Positions 42,657-50,669 of a DNA stretch of 64,000 bases are shown here, piece by piece (the stretch's first letter is position 1; every line of letters begins with the position of its first letter). The notes under the pieces were generated by a model. It saw only the letters and a program-made list of their open reading frames with translations, made no database searches and was not told the DNA's origin. The translations under genes were made by a program, and so were the position numbers. The stretch lies in the NCBI GenBank assembly GCA_022870705.1, contig CP072107.1, forward strand, positions 1,300,501-1,364,500. The letters are read 5' to 3'. The stretch comes from Oscillospiraceae bacterium CM. GTDB taxonomy: Bacteria; Bacillota; Clostridia; Oscillospirales; Oscillospiraceae.

Positions 42657-42694
42657 TCGAAAACGGCGGGCGCGTGGTACTATCCGGTCGCGTT

Positions 42695-44005
42695 TTATAT
42701 GATGGACTCAAATATGACGTCTTTGCCCTCCAAAATACTGTTTGTGGTTCTGATCGCACACATTTTACCGCACATCGAGCAGGAATGCTTTTCAGCGGGC
42801 GGCAATGCTTCGAAATAGCGCTTTGCTTTCTCTTGATCGATGGCGACGGCGAACATCTCGTCCCAGTCCAGACGGCGACGGGCGTCGCTCATTCTGTTAT
42901 CAGCATCTCTGGCGCCGGGCAGACCGTTGGCGATATCGGCGGCGTGGGCCGCGATTTTTGCCGCGACAATACCTTCTTTGACGTCCGATAAATCCGGCAG
43001 ACGCAGATGCTCCGCAGGCGTCACATAACACAGGAAATTCGCGCCGTTTGCCGCCGCGACCGCGCCGCCAATAGCCGAGGTGATATGGTCGTACCCCGGC
43101 GCAATGTCTGTTACGATCGGGCCAAGCACGTAAAAGGGTGCCCCGTGGCACAGTCTCTTCTGAACGGCCATGTTTGCAGCAATTTCATTGAGCGCCATAT
43201 GTCCGGGCCCCTCAACGAGAACCTGCACGTCCTTTTCCCAGGCACGTTTCGTCAGGCTGCCGAGTTCAATGAGTTCACTGATCTGGCCGGCATCGGTGCT
43301 GTCGTCAATACATCCAGGTCTTAAAGCGTCCCCCAGGCTGATTGTCACGTCATATTCGCGAAGAATATCTAAAACTTCGTCGTAATGTTCATAATACGGG
43401 TTCTCGCTACCGGTCATTTCCATCCACGCGAACAGGAGCGAGCCGCCTCTGGAGACGATGTTCAGCCGCCGCCGATCCCGTTTGAAGCATTCGAGCGCCC
43501 GCCTATTGACGCCCGCATGGATCGTCATAAAATCAACGCCCTCGGCAGCATGCGCTTCAACAATTTTTAAAAAATCCGAGGCTGTCATTTCCTTTAAATC
43601 TTTCTCCAGATAACCGATCGCATCGTAAATCGGAACGGTTCCGACCATTGCGGCAGAGCAGGCGATCAGCTCCCTGCGGAAACGATTCGTCTTGCCGTAA
43701 TTGCTTAAATCCATGATCGCTTCCGCCCCAAAACTCATGGCCAGTTTTACCTTCTCAATTTCCTTTGCGTAATCCGCGCAGTCGCCTGAAACGCCAAGGT
43801 TGACATTGATTTTCGTCCTGAGTCCATCACCGATGCCCTCGGCGCTCAGCGATTTATGACGGATATTGGCGGGAATGACAACCCTGCCGCAGGCAACAAG
43901 TCCCCTGAGCTTTTCTTCTTCGATGTTTTCCTTTTTTGCGACAACGGACATTTCTTTTGTGAAATATCCTTTTTTCGCGGCATCCATTTGTGTTTTATAA
44001 TTCAC
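42695..44005 (-). CDS. thiC: Phosphomethylpyrimidine synthase (radical SAM)
   Basis: 436 residues, the shorter form without the N-terminal domain of plant and proteobacterial ThiC. It converts AIR to HMP-P for thiamine. [40 protein letters not shown] and [20 protein letters not shown] are family signatures; the cluster motif is CSMCGKMC near the C-terminus. The start is GTG at 44005, with GGAGG about 10 nt upstream. Controlled by the TPP riboswitch and attenuator directly upstream; no other thiamine gene is present nearby. Confidence 0.95.
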   Translation of the reverse strand: MNYKTQMDAAKKGYFTKEMSVVAKKENIEEEKLRGLVACGRVVIPANIRHKSLSAEGIGDGLRTKINVNLGVSGDCADYAKEIEKVKLAMSFGAEAIMDLSNYGKTNRFRRELIACSAAMVGTVPIYDAIGYLEKDLKEMTASDFLKIVEAHAAEGVDFMTIHAGVNRRALECFKRDRRRLNIVSRGGSLLFAWMEMTGSENPYYEHYDEVLDILREYDVTISLGDALRPGCIDDSTDAGQISELIELGSLTKRAWEKDVQVLVEGPGHMALNEIAANMAVQKRLCHGAPFYVLGPIVTDIAPGYDHITSAIGGAVAAANGANFLCYVTPAEHLRLPDLSDVKEGIVAAKIAAHAADIANGLPGARDADNRMSDARRRLDWDEMFAVAIDQEKAKRYFEALPPAEKHSCSMCGKMCAIRTTNSILEGKDVIFESII

Positions 44006-44025
44006 TTCAGCTGATCCTCCAATTA

Positions 44026-44057
44026 AAAAATGCTTACCTGAATAGGTAAGCATTTTT
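44026..44057 (-). terminator. Riboswitch-controlled attenuator before thiC
   Basis: AAAAATGCTTACCT and AGGTAAGCATTTTT form a 14-bp stem around ATTC with a U-tract, between the TPP aptamer and the thiC ribosome site. When TPP is bound this terminator should form. Confidence 0.88.
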
Positions 44058-44065
44058 ATTTTTAA

Positions 44066-44148
44066 CAATGTTACTCCCTACAACGGTATTAACCGACAGG
44101 TTCTAAGGGTCAGGTTTTACCTTCTCAACTTTTCAGTCCCCCTGTAAA
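44066..44148 (-). promoter_or_regulatory. TPP riboswitch (THI element)
   Basis: The minus strand shows ACAGGGGGACTGAAAAG, then the conserved CTGACCCTTAGAACCTG, GGTTAATACC and GTAGGGAG segments in order. This is the canonical TPP aptamer, followed by an intrinsic terminator before thiC. Confidence 0.95.
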
Positions 44149-44163
44149 TATTAAATTTGCTTT

Positions 44164-44192
44164 ATTTTATCGTTTTGATAAGAATAAGTCAA
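44164..44192 (-). promoter_or_regulatory. Promoter of thiC
   Basis: TTGACT, 17-bp spacer, TAAAAT on the minus strand, starting about 10 bp upstream of the riboswitch and reaching to within 5 bp of the whiA stop codon. Confidence 0.75.
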
Positions 44193-44196
44193 CGTT

Positions 44197-45099
44197 TTAA
44201 TGTTTTTCAGTTGATTCTCCGGCAAGTGCCACAAGCTTGCGCAGGCGGTGGTTCAGGCAGGATTTTGTGAGCGATGAGAGCGCTGCCAGCTCCACAAGGC
44301 TCGCCTCGGGGTTCTCAAGCCGCAGTTCGGCTGTTTCACGCAGCTTGTCCGGCAGACTGTCAAGCCCGGACGACCCAACAAGACTTTCAATCGCCTCGAT
44401 CTGCGACAGCGCCGCGTCGACCGTTTTGGAGACGTTTGCCGTATCACAGTTGACGCGCCTGTTAACGCTGTTGCGCATGTCCTTCTCAATCTTTTGCGAC
44501 ATGAGCGCCATGGCGGAGACGGGCGCGCCGATCGTCGTTAAAAAATCCTCGATGGCGGCGCTCTGCTTAAAATAGGTGATAAACGTCCCGTTCCGGGAGG
44601 CCTCCTTTGGCTCAAAACCCATTTCGAGGAGAAGGGCAAACGTCTCGCGGCTGACGTTAAAATGATCCGTCACCAATTCGAGGTGATAACGTTTGGCGGG
44701 GTCCGTCACCGAGCCGCCCGCGAGAAATGCGCCACGCAGAAAGCTGGGGCGGCAGCAGTCGCTTTCCAGCACACCGAGATTGATATGATGCGCCAGCATC
44801 GTGCTGCCCGTAAAGCCGTACGCTTCAAAAATCAGCCGGAGCTTGTCGGGGTCATGGATCACGAACGGGAGCTTGCCGGACTGCTCCTGCGGCGTCAAAT
44901 CAAACGACAAGCCGAACGCGCGGCGGAAGAGCTTCGGCAGGCGCTGTGCTAGTTCCCTGCTTTCGGTAATCAGGCGAATCTCCCGGGCAGTGAACGTGTT
45001 GCAGTATAACAAAAGGCCGTAACACTCCGACAGGGCGCAGCATTTCCGGCCAATAGGATCCCGGCAGAGCTCCGCCTTCGTATCATTGGAAAACGACAT
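44197..45099 (-). CDS. whiA: WhiA family DNA-binding protein
   Basis: 300 residues. N-terminal homing-endonuclease-like fold (SFSNDTKAELCRD, FLRGAFLAGGSVTDPAKRYHL) and a C-terminal helix-turn-helix (LAALSSLTKSCLNHRLRKLV). In Firmicutes it affects division and chromosome segregation. GGAGG lies 5 nt before the ATG. Last of the rapZ-yvcK-whiA trio, whose order is conserved in Gram-positives. Confidence 0.94.
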   Translation of the reverse strand: MSFSNDTKAELCRDPIGRKCCALSECYGLLLYCNTFTAREIRLITESRELAQRLPKLFRRAFGLSFDLTPQEQSGKLPFVIHDPDKLRLIFEAYGFTGSTMLAHHINLGVLESDCCRPSFLRGAFLAGGSVTDPAKRYHLELVTDHFNVSRETFALLLEMGFEPKEASRNGTFITYFKQSAAIEDFLTTIGAPVSAMALMSQKIEKDMRNSVNRRVNCDTANVSKTVDAALSQIEAIESLVGSSGLDSLPDKLRETAELRLENPEASLVELAALSSLTKSCLNHRLRKLVALAGESTEKH

Positions 45100-45116
45100 G
45101 ACGGCCTCCTTCCCTC

Positions 45117-45164
45117 TTATAAGACCTTGCGCCCATCATATTATAAGACCTTGCGCCCATCATA
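45117..45164. repeat. Tandem 24-bp duplication at the 3' end of yvcK
   Basis: Bases 45117-45140 and 45141-45164 are identical. The repeated unit holds the last seven codons and stop of yvcK (YDGRKVL-stop), so a silent second tail follows the real stop, before the whiA ribosome site. Confidence 0.95.
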
Positions 45165-46163
45165 GAGGCGCGTTGGGGCTTTCGCCCTGTATATTTTCAT
45201 GATTTCGTGTGCCAGCAGGTCCGGGTCATGCCGGGCGAGCGCGCCGCGGCGCGCAACGAGCGGCGCTGAGTATACCATGACGCCAAGGCGCTCTATCTCT
45301 TCAAGATCAGCCGTTATCGGCAGCGCGCCTTCCGACTCATACCGCGCTAAAAGCACCGGATCGGCCGGGGCACTGTTGACGAGGCACATATCAAACAGGC
45401 CGCCAGAGGCATGGCGAAAGAGCTCTTTAATATGATCGGAGACCGTATACCCCTCCGTCTCGCCGGGCTGCGTCATGATATTGGCGATGTAAAGCTTCTG
45501 TGCGTGCGATTTTTCAATAGCTTTGGCGATACCGCCGACGAGTAGATTCGGAATGACGCTCGTGTAGAGGCTGCCGGGGCCGAGAATGATGAGGTCAGCC
45601 TCCTCAATCGCCCGGATACTCTCCGGCAGGGCGGAAACAGGTGACGGGACGATCTGCACGCGCCTGATTCGGCAGTTCCGCGCCCGCTTGGCTTCAAATA
45701 TTTTTGATTCCCCAAAGACGACGCTGCCGTCTTCAAGCTCGGCGAACAGGCGCACGTCCTCATTCGTCACCGGCAGGACACGGCCCGTGATGGCGAGTAC
45801 CTCGCCCATGCGCGCAACCGCCCTGTCAAACGAGGAGGATATCCCATTCATCGCGGCCAGAAGGAGATTGCCGAAGCTCTGCCCCTCCAGAGAACCGCTT
45901 TCAAAACGATAGGCCATGAGCTTTTCCATCGTCGGCTCGATATTCGACAGCGCCAAAATACAGCTGCGGATATCGCCGGGCGGCGGCATACCCAATTCGT
46001 CCCGCAGGACACCGGAGCCACCGCCGTCGTCCGTTACCGTGACGATGGCCGTTATATCTGATGTATAGCGCTTGAGACCCCGCAGCATGGTGGACAGGCC
46101 CGTGCCGCCACCGAGGCAGGCGATTGAAGGCGCCTTGAGGCTACGCTCAAAAATCGATTCCAT
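45141..46163 (-). CDS. yvcK: YvcK family UDP-sugar-binding protein (gluconeogenesis factor)
   Basis: 340 residues. IACLGGGTGLSTMLRGLKRY and VTDDGGGSGVLRDELGMPPP are the CofD-like family motifs; RIAGLGPGSL-type segment appears as IILGPGSLYTSVIPNLLVGG. Needed in Bacillus for growth on gluconeogenic carbon and for cell shape, binding UDP-GlcNAc. ATG at 46163 has GGGGA about 7 nt upstream; a GTG ten codons earlier was not used. Between rapZ and whiA. Confidence 0.94.
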   Translation of the reverse strand: MESIFERSLKAPSIACLGGGTGLSTMLRGLKRYTSDITAIVTVTDDGGGSGVLRDELGMPPPGDIRSCILALSNIEPTMEKLMAYRFESGSLEGQSFGNLLLAAMNGISSSFDRAVARMGEVLAITGRVLPVTNEDVRLFAELEDGSVVFGESKIFEAKRARNCRIRRVQIVPSPVSALPESIRAIEEADLIILGPGSLYTSVIPNLLVGGIAKAIEKSHAQKLYIANIMTQPGETEGYTVSDHIKELFRHASGGLFDMCLVNSAPADPVLLARYESEGALPITADLEEIERLGVMVYSAPLVARRGALARHDPDLLAHEIMKIYRAKAPTRLYDGRKVL

Positions 46164-46215
46164 GATGTCTTCCCCGTTTCCAAGCAAATTCACATCTTAT
46201 TATATGAATCCGAGG

Positions 46216-47076
46216 TTACGACCTGTCCATGTCACGATGGGTGGCGTCAACCGGGTAGCCCTTCTCGCCGAGTCTGGCGCAGAGCGCCTGCGTGAGCGCG
46301 ACGGAGCGGTGCCGCCCGCCCGTACAGCCGATGCAAACAACAAGGTTGCGCCGCCCCTCGTCAATATAGGCCGGGAGGAGAAACTCCAGAAGGTCTGTGA
46401 GCTTGTCAAAGAAAATTTGCGTCTGCTCAAAATCAAAAATATAGTCCCGCACCGGCGTGTCGAGCCCCGTCAGGCTGCGCAGGGCTTCAATATAAAACGG
46501 GTTGGGTAGAAAACGGACGTCAAAAACGAGGTCGGATTCAATCGGGATGCCGTATTTGTAGCCGAAGGAGACGAGACTGACATTTAAAGGCTTATCCGCG
46601 CTATTCTTGTTGAAAATTGAAAACAGGCGGCGCTGCAGACGCCCGAGCGTCAAATCGGTCGTATCAATGATAATATCGGCCTCATTGCGGACGGGGGTCA
46701 TGATCTCGATTTCCCGGCGGACGGCTTTTTCAAGGTCGCAGCCGTCGGGGTCAAGCGGATGGCGGCGGCGTGTCTCTTTATACCGTTTGACGATCGTGTA
46801 AAGACTGGCCTCGACAAACAGGATGCGGTGGCCACAGCCCATCTGGCCCATTTCCTCCAGAGCGACAAACAGCTCGTTTAAATTCTCGATGGCGCGCACG
46901 TCTGTGACAAGCGCCACGCGCTCATACCGGCCGCGCGTTGCCAGACACAGCTCGGCAAATTTCGGCATGAGGGCGACGGGCATATTGTCCACACAGTAAA
47001 AATCCATATCCTCCAAAACGGCGGCAACGCGGCTTTTCCCGCCGCCGGAGAGCCCAGAAATAATGAGAATTTCCAT
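46216..47076 (-). CDS. rapZ: RapZ family nucleotide-binding protein
   Basis: 286 residues. Walker A ISGLSGGGKSRVAAVLED, SFGYKYGIPIESDLVFDVRF, and VCIGCTGGRHRSVALTQAL are family hallmarks. In E. coli RapZ controls GlmS RNA; in Gram-positives (YvcJ) its role is less clear. AAAGGTGA precedes the ATG. Part of hprK-murB-rapZ-yvcK-whiA. Confidence 0.94.
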   Translation of the reverse strand: MEILIISGLSGGGKSRVAAVLEDMDFYCVDNMPVALMPKFAELCLATRGRYERVALVTDVRAIENLNELFVALEEMGQMGCGHRILFVEASLYTIVKRYKETRRRHPLDPDGCDLEKAVRREIEIMTPVRNEADIIIDTTDLTLGRLQRRLFSIFNKNSADKPLNVSLVSFGYKYGIPIESDLVFDVRFLPNPFYIEALRSLTGLDTPVRDYIFDFEQTQIFFDKLTDLLEFLLPAYIDEGRRNLVVCIGCTGGRHRSVALTQALCARLGEKGYPVDATHRDMDRS

Positions 47077-47097
47077 CGTTCACCTTTATCTTTCTGT

Positions 47098-48021
47098 TTA
47101 CCGGCCCGGCCGCCGGATAATCTTGACCTCCGGCTCCAACGCGATGCCAAAACGTTTTTGAACTGTTTCCTGCACGTGCGACATGACGGCGAGCACGTCC
47201 TCAAACGTTGCCCCGCCGCGGTTCACAACAAACCCTGCATGCTTTTCCGAGACCATCGCGCCGCCGACGGCGTAGCCCTTGAGCCCGGCCTCATCGATGA
47301 GCGCGGCAGCGTAACCGGTTTGCGGCCGCTTAAAGGTGCTGCCCGCGCTGGGACTCGTGAGGGGTTGGCTTTGACGGCGTTTCCTGGCCAATTCCTCCAT
47401 GCACACCCGGATTTCCCCAGCGTCGCCGCGTTGGAGCGCCAGCGTTGACGATAAGATCACATCACCCGTGTCGGAAAATCGGCTGCGCCGGTAGGAAAAG
47501 TCCTGCGCCGAGCCGGATACCGTGATGACGGCCCCGTCCGGTGACAGGGCGGTGGTTTCCGTGACGACGTCTTTCATCTCGCCGCCGTATGCACCGGCGT
47601 TCATAGAGACAGCGCCGCCCAACGTCCCCGGGATGCCATGGGCAAATTCAAGGCCTGACAGGCCGCGCGCCTCGGCAAAGACGGCTAAGGAGGACAGCAG
47701 CACGCCGCAAGCGGCCGTTATGACCGTCTCCCCCATCTGCTCTATGGCGGCAAGGCCGGTTGTTTTGATAACGACAAGATCCATGTCACCGTCATCAACG
47801 AGCAGGTTCGTCCCGTTGCCGATGACGAGCGTCTCCGCCCCGCAGTCTTTTAAAAGGGTAACGAGCGCCGTCAGCTCCGCTGTTGTTTTCGGAAAGAACA
47901 TGGCGGCGACGCGGCCGCCGATTTTAAACGACGTGTGGTTTTTCATCGGTTCAAGGCGGCGGCACGCAAGACCCGGGAGCCTTTTGAGCGCCAACGCGAC
48001 GGCGTCGGAAGTCAGATTCAT
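47098..48021 (-). CDS. murB: UDP-N-acetylenolpyruvoylglucosamine reductase
   Basis: 307 residues, type II MurB. FAD-dependent second step of peptidoglycan precursor synthesis. Seen: NHTSFKIGGRVAAMFFPKTT, VIGNGTNLLVDDGDMDLVVI, GIPGTLGGAVSMNAGAYGGE, and the C-terminal GSTFKRPQTGYAAALIDEAG. AGGGG lies upstream of the ATG. It follows hprK by 40 nt. Confidence 0.96.
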   Translation of the reverse strand: MNLTSDAVALALKRLPGLACRRLEPMKNHTSFKIGGRVAAMFFPKTTAELTALVTLLKDCGAETLVIGNGTNLLVDDGDMDLVVIKTTGLAAIEQMGETVITAACGVLLSSLAVFAEARGLSGLEFAHGIPGTLGGAVSMNAGAYGGEMKDVVTETTALSPDGAVITVSGSAQDFSYRRSRFSDTGDVILSSTLALQRGDAGEIRVCMEELARKRRQSQPLTSPSAGSTFKRPQTGYAAALIDEAGLKGYAVGGAMVSEKHAGFVVNRGGATFEDVLAVMSHVQETVQKRFGIALEPEVKIIRRPGR

Positions 48022-48061
48022 ACAAAGCCCCTATCTGTTCGGATGACGCACAAAAGCGCGT

Positions 48062-49000
48062 TTAAGAAAGCTTCTCGTCAAAATGCTTATTGATCTGGCG
48101 CGTGAATTCCTGCGCCGCGTTATACCCCATGAACTTCTGGCGCTGGTTCATGGCCGCCACTTCCAAAATGATGGCGAGGTTACGGCCCGGCTTGACGGGA
48201 ATCGTCACCGACGGGACGTCGACACCCAGTATGGACATTGTCTGTTCGCTGATGCCAAGGCGGTCGTACAGCATGCCCTCACGCCACGGCTCCAGATTGA
48301 CGACAAGGTGGATATTCTGCCGCTCTTTAACGGCACCGACGCCGAAAATCTGGCGCACGTCGATAACGCCGATACCACGCAGCTCCACATAGTGGCGGAT
48401 GAGCTCCGGCGCCGTGCCCTGAAGCTGATTATGGTCAACCGCTTTGATTTCGACGGCGTTGTCGGCAATGAGACGGTGGCCGCGCTTTAACAGCTCGATG
48501 GCCGCTTCGCTTTTGCCGACGCCGCTTTCGCCCATGAGTAAAATCCCCAGCCCATAGACCTCAACGAGAACGCCGTGGCGCGTGACGCGCGGGGCGAGCG
48601 CTTTTTTAATCAGCCAGATCAGCTCTGATAAAACGCCGGACGTATTCAGGCTTGTTGAGAGGAGCGTGACGTCGTATTTGGCGGCGGCTTCAATAAACTC
48701 CGGCAGGATTTCCGCGTCGTGGCAGATGATGAGCGCCGGCATTTTTTTTGACAGAAAGAAATCGACCTTATCGCGCCGCTCGTCATCCGGAAATTTGGTG
48801 AGAAAAGCCGTTTCCATCCGGCCGACAAGCTGAATGCGGGTCGGGTCAAAATAGTCGTAAAAACCGGCCAGCTGCAGGCCGGGGCGGTGAACATCCCCCG
48901 TTGTAACCTTGACCTGGTCATAGTCCGACGACGGACTGACAACCGTGAGCTTCAGTTCGTCGGCCAGCGTTTTAAGATTGATGCTGTATTCCCGTTCCAT
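48062..49000 (-). CDS. hprK: HPr kinase/phosphorylase
   Basis: 312 residues. It phosphorylates HPr on Ser46, the signal for carbon catabolite control. Walker A LLMGESGVGKSEAAIELLK, ELRGIGVIDVRQIFGVGAVK, and the C-terminal VTIPVKPGRNLAIILEVAAM are present. ATG at 49000 with GGAGG 5 nt upstream; a frame extends much further upstream but across the promoter. First gene of the operon down to whiA. Confidence 0.96.
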   Translation of the reverse strand: MEREYSINLKTLADELKLTVVSPSSDYDQVKVTTGDVHRPGLQLAGFYDYFDPTRIQLVGRMETAFLTKFPDDERRDKVDFFLSKKMPALIICHDAEILPEFIEAAAKYDVTLLSTSLNTSGVLSELIWLIKKALAPRVTRHGVLVEVYGLGILLMGESGVGKSEAAIELLKRGHRLIADNAVEIKAVDHNQLQGTAPELIRHYVELRGIGVIDVRQIFGVGAVKERQNIHLVVNLEPWREGMLYDRLGISEQTMSILGVDVPSVTIPVKPGRNLAIILEVAAMNQRQKFMGYNAAQEFTRQINKHFDEKLS

Positions 49001-49057
49001 GAGACCCTCCGGCGCGGGAATATCCCGGCCATTTCTTGATCGCTTAAATTCCATTAA

Positions 49058-49086
49058 ATTGTATACAACTCCGCCCTTATTTGCAA
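49058..49086 (-). promoter_or_regulatory. Promoter of the hprK-murB-rapZ-yvcK-whiA operon
   Basis: TTGCAA, 17-bp spacer, TACAAT on the minus strand, about 60 bp upstream of hprK. Confidence 0.75.
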
Positions 49087-49227
49087 GGATTTTCTGCCCT
49101 TGTGCCGCGGCTGCGTCACGCCGAAATGCGCTTATTCTCCAACATTGAGCGCCTAGCGCGCGTATTTCGCGCGGATTTTGTGATTTCCTTTGAATAAATA
49201 CTTGCATTTTTTTGCATTGTCTGTTAG

Positions 49228-49233
49228 TATAAT
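49228..49233 (+). promoter_or_regulatory. Probable -10 element for rpmB
   Basis: TATAAT on the plus strand about 46 bp before the ATG. The upstream TTGCAT is 20 bp away, too far for a standard -35, so the promoter may need a different -35 or an activator. Confidence 0.5.
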
Positions 49234-49279
49234 AACCGCTGTTTACAAATTCCAAATGGCACGCAAGGAGGTGCTTAGA

Positions 49280-49468
49280 ATGGCTAAGTGTGAATTTTGT
49301 GACAAGGGCGTTTCCTTCGGAATCCGTGTGAGCCACTCGCACAGACGCTCGAACAGAACCTGGAAACCGAACGTCAAAAGAGTGTCGGCAGTTGTTAACG
49401 GAACCCCGCGTCATGTTTACGTTTGTACCCGATGCCTCCGCAGCGGCAAGGTTACGCGTGCAGTGTAA
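49280..49468 (+). CDS. rpmB: 50S ribosomal protein L28 (zinc-binding form)
   Basis: 62 residues. MAKCEFCDKGVSFGIRVSHS and YVCTRCLRSGKVTRAV; the CxxC pairs make it the C+ zinc form of L28. AAGGAGG lies 8 nt before the ATG at 49280. Followed by a terminator and then proC. Confidence 0.96.
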   Translation: MAKCEFCDKGVSFGIRVSHSHRRSNRTWKPNVKRVSAVVNGTPRHVYVCTRCLRSGKVTRAV

Positions 49469-49477
49469 ATAAACCCG

Positions 49478-49512
49478 CATGCTCACAGCAGCCGCTGTGA
49501 GCATGATTTTTT
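49478..49512 (+). terminator. Terminator of rpmB
   Basis: CATGCTCACAGC and GCTGTGAGCATG pair around AGCC, followed by ATTTTTT. Confidence 0.9.
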
Positions 49513-49536
49513 CAGGACAGTATTGGGAGGTCCAGC

Positions 49537-50286
49537 ATGAAAATCGCCATTATCGGATTCGGCAATCTCGGTCATTCGCTGGCTGAGGGTCTTATAAAGT
49601 CCGGCACCGCTTCGGGCCGGGACATCTGCGTCTGCGACGCGTCGGATGAGGTGCGCGCGCGGGCGTCCGGGCAATATGGCCTTGCAGTGACGGCGGACGT
49701 TAACGACGCCATCGGGTGCTCGGATGTTATTTTCCTCGTTGTGAAAAGCTATGTTTTTGAGAAGCTTGCCCCGACAATTGACCGGACTTTGCTCGCGGGC
49801 AAAACGGTCGTCAGCTTTATGGCGGGCGTGCAGTTTGAGACAATTTTCGGGCTCATCGGGCCTGTCGACCTCGTGCGCGGGATGCCCTCCCTTGCGATTG
49901 CCGCGTGCGACGGCGTCGTTGCGTACACGAAGGCACCCGACCACGTTGCCGCCATTTTTCACAAGCTCGGCTACGCCTTTGAGGCAGCACCGGAGGACAT
50001 CGAAAAGGTGATGGCCTTTTCCTCCTGCGGGCTGGGCTTTGCGGCTTATCTGATAGACGCGTTTGCCGCCGCCGGAGAAACGATGGGGTTTTTACCGGAG
50101 ACGTGTGAAAAAATCGCCGCGCAGACGTTTAAAAACGCCATCGACCGCGGGGACTATAAGGGAACGGTTAAGGCCGTTGCCACAAAGGGCGGCGCAACGG
50201 AGCAGGGCGTTTTACATATGGACGCCTGCGGCGTATACACCATCGTCGCCGACGCCGTTAAAAAAGCTTACGACCGGATGAAATGA
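49537..50286 (+). CDS. proC: Pyrroline-5-carboxylate reductase family protein
   Basis: 249 residues, slightly shorter than typical ProC. Rossmann motif IAIIGFGNLGHSLAEGLIKS, VKSYVFEKLAP, and the ProC C-terminal VATKGGATEQGVLHMD with CGLGFAAYLIDAF. It should reduce P5C to proline; a relaxed-substrate homologue is possible because the sequence is divergent. GGAGG lies 6 nt before the ATG. Strong terminator follows. Confidence 0.88.
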   Translation: MKIAIIGFGNLGHSLAEGLIKSGTASGRDICVCDASDEVRARASGQYGLAVTADVNDAIGCSDVIFLVVKSYVFEKLAPTIDRTLLAGKTVVSFMAGVQFETIFGLIGPVDLVRGMPSLAIAACDGVVAYTKAPDHVAAIFHKLGYAFEAAPEDIEKVMAFSSCGLGFAAYLIDAFAAAGETMGFLPETCEKIAAQTFKNAIDRGDYKGTVKAVATKGGATEQGVLHMDACGVYTIVADAVKKAYDRMK

Positions 50287-50307
50287 ATATACTGCATTGA
50301 TGCGACG

Positions 50308-50340
50308 CAGCGCGGACAGTTGTCCGCGCTGTTTTTGTTT
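50308..50340 (+). terminator. Terminator of proC
   Basis: CAGCGCGGAC and GTCCGCGCTG pair around AGTT, followed by TTTTTGTTT. Confidence 0.9.
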
Positions 50341-50356
50341 GGGGGCAGGTTTTTTT

Positions 50357-50669
50357 GGGCAGACACAATGTCTGCCTCTACGGAAAACGGTGGGGACGCC
50401 AGAGGACGAAGGCTAACGGGGCGATGTGGGCATCGCCCCCTACGGCGGAGGCGGACGGCCAATGGCCGTCCCTACGGGATGCGGTATTGCCGTGCCCTAC
50501 GGGCGGGCGGATATGGAATCCGCCCCTACGGGGACGCGAGATGGTGAAGGCCAACGGGGCGATGTGGGCATCGCCCCCTACGGCGGAGGCGGACGGCCAT
50601 TGGCCGTCCCTACGGGATGCGGTTATTGCCGTGCCCTACGGTCGGGCGTATATGGAATCCGCCCCTACG
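50357..50669. repeat. Array of nine palindromic modules, with a 138-bp tandem duplication
   Basis: Each module is a short inverted repeat ending in CYCTACGG or CCCTACGG: AGACA type (50357-50383), GATG type (50418-50445), ACGGCC type (50453-50477), a weaker GGG/CGG type (50476-50502), GGAT type (50505-50531), then a second set at 50556-50583, 50591-50615, about 50614-50641, and 50643-50669. Units 50409-50546 and 50547-50669 are near-identical copies offset by 138 bp. All point the same way. No gene is encoded here. The last module overlaps the stop codon of the dipeptidase gene. Confidence 0.9.

Noticed and set aside
48062-49504. Extended 480-residue HprK beginning upstream of 49000
   Set aside because: The extension crosses the operon promoter at 49058-49086 and is not HprK-like; ATG at 49000 has a proper ribosome site.
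50357-50669. CRISPR-like array
   Set aside because: Units are palindromes of different sequence with no constant repeat plus unique 30-40 bp spacers, and no cas genes are near.
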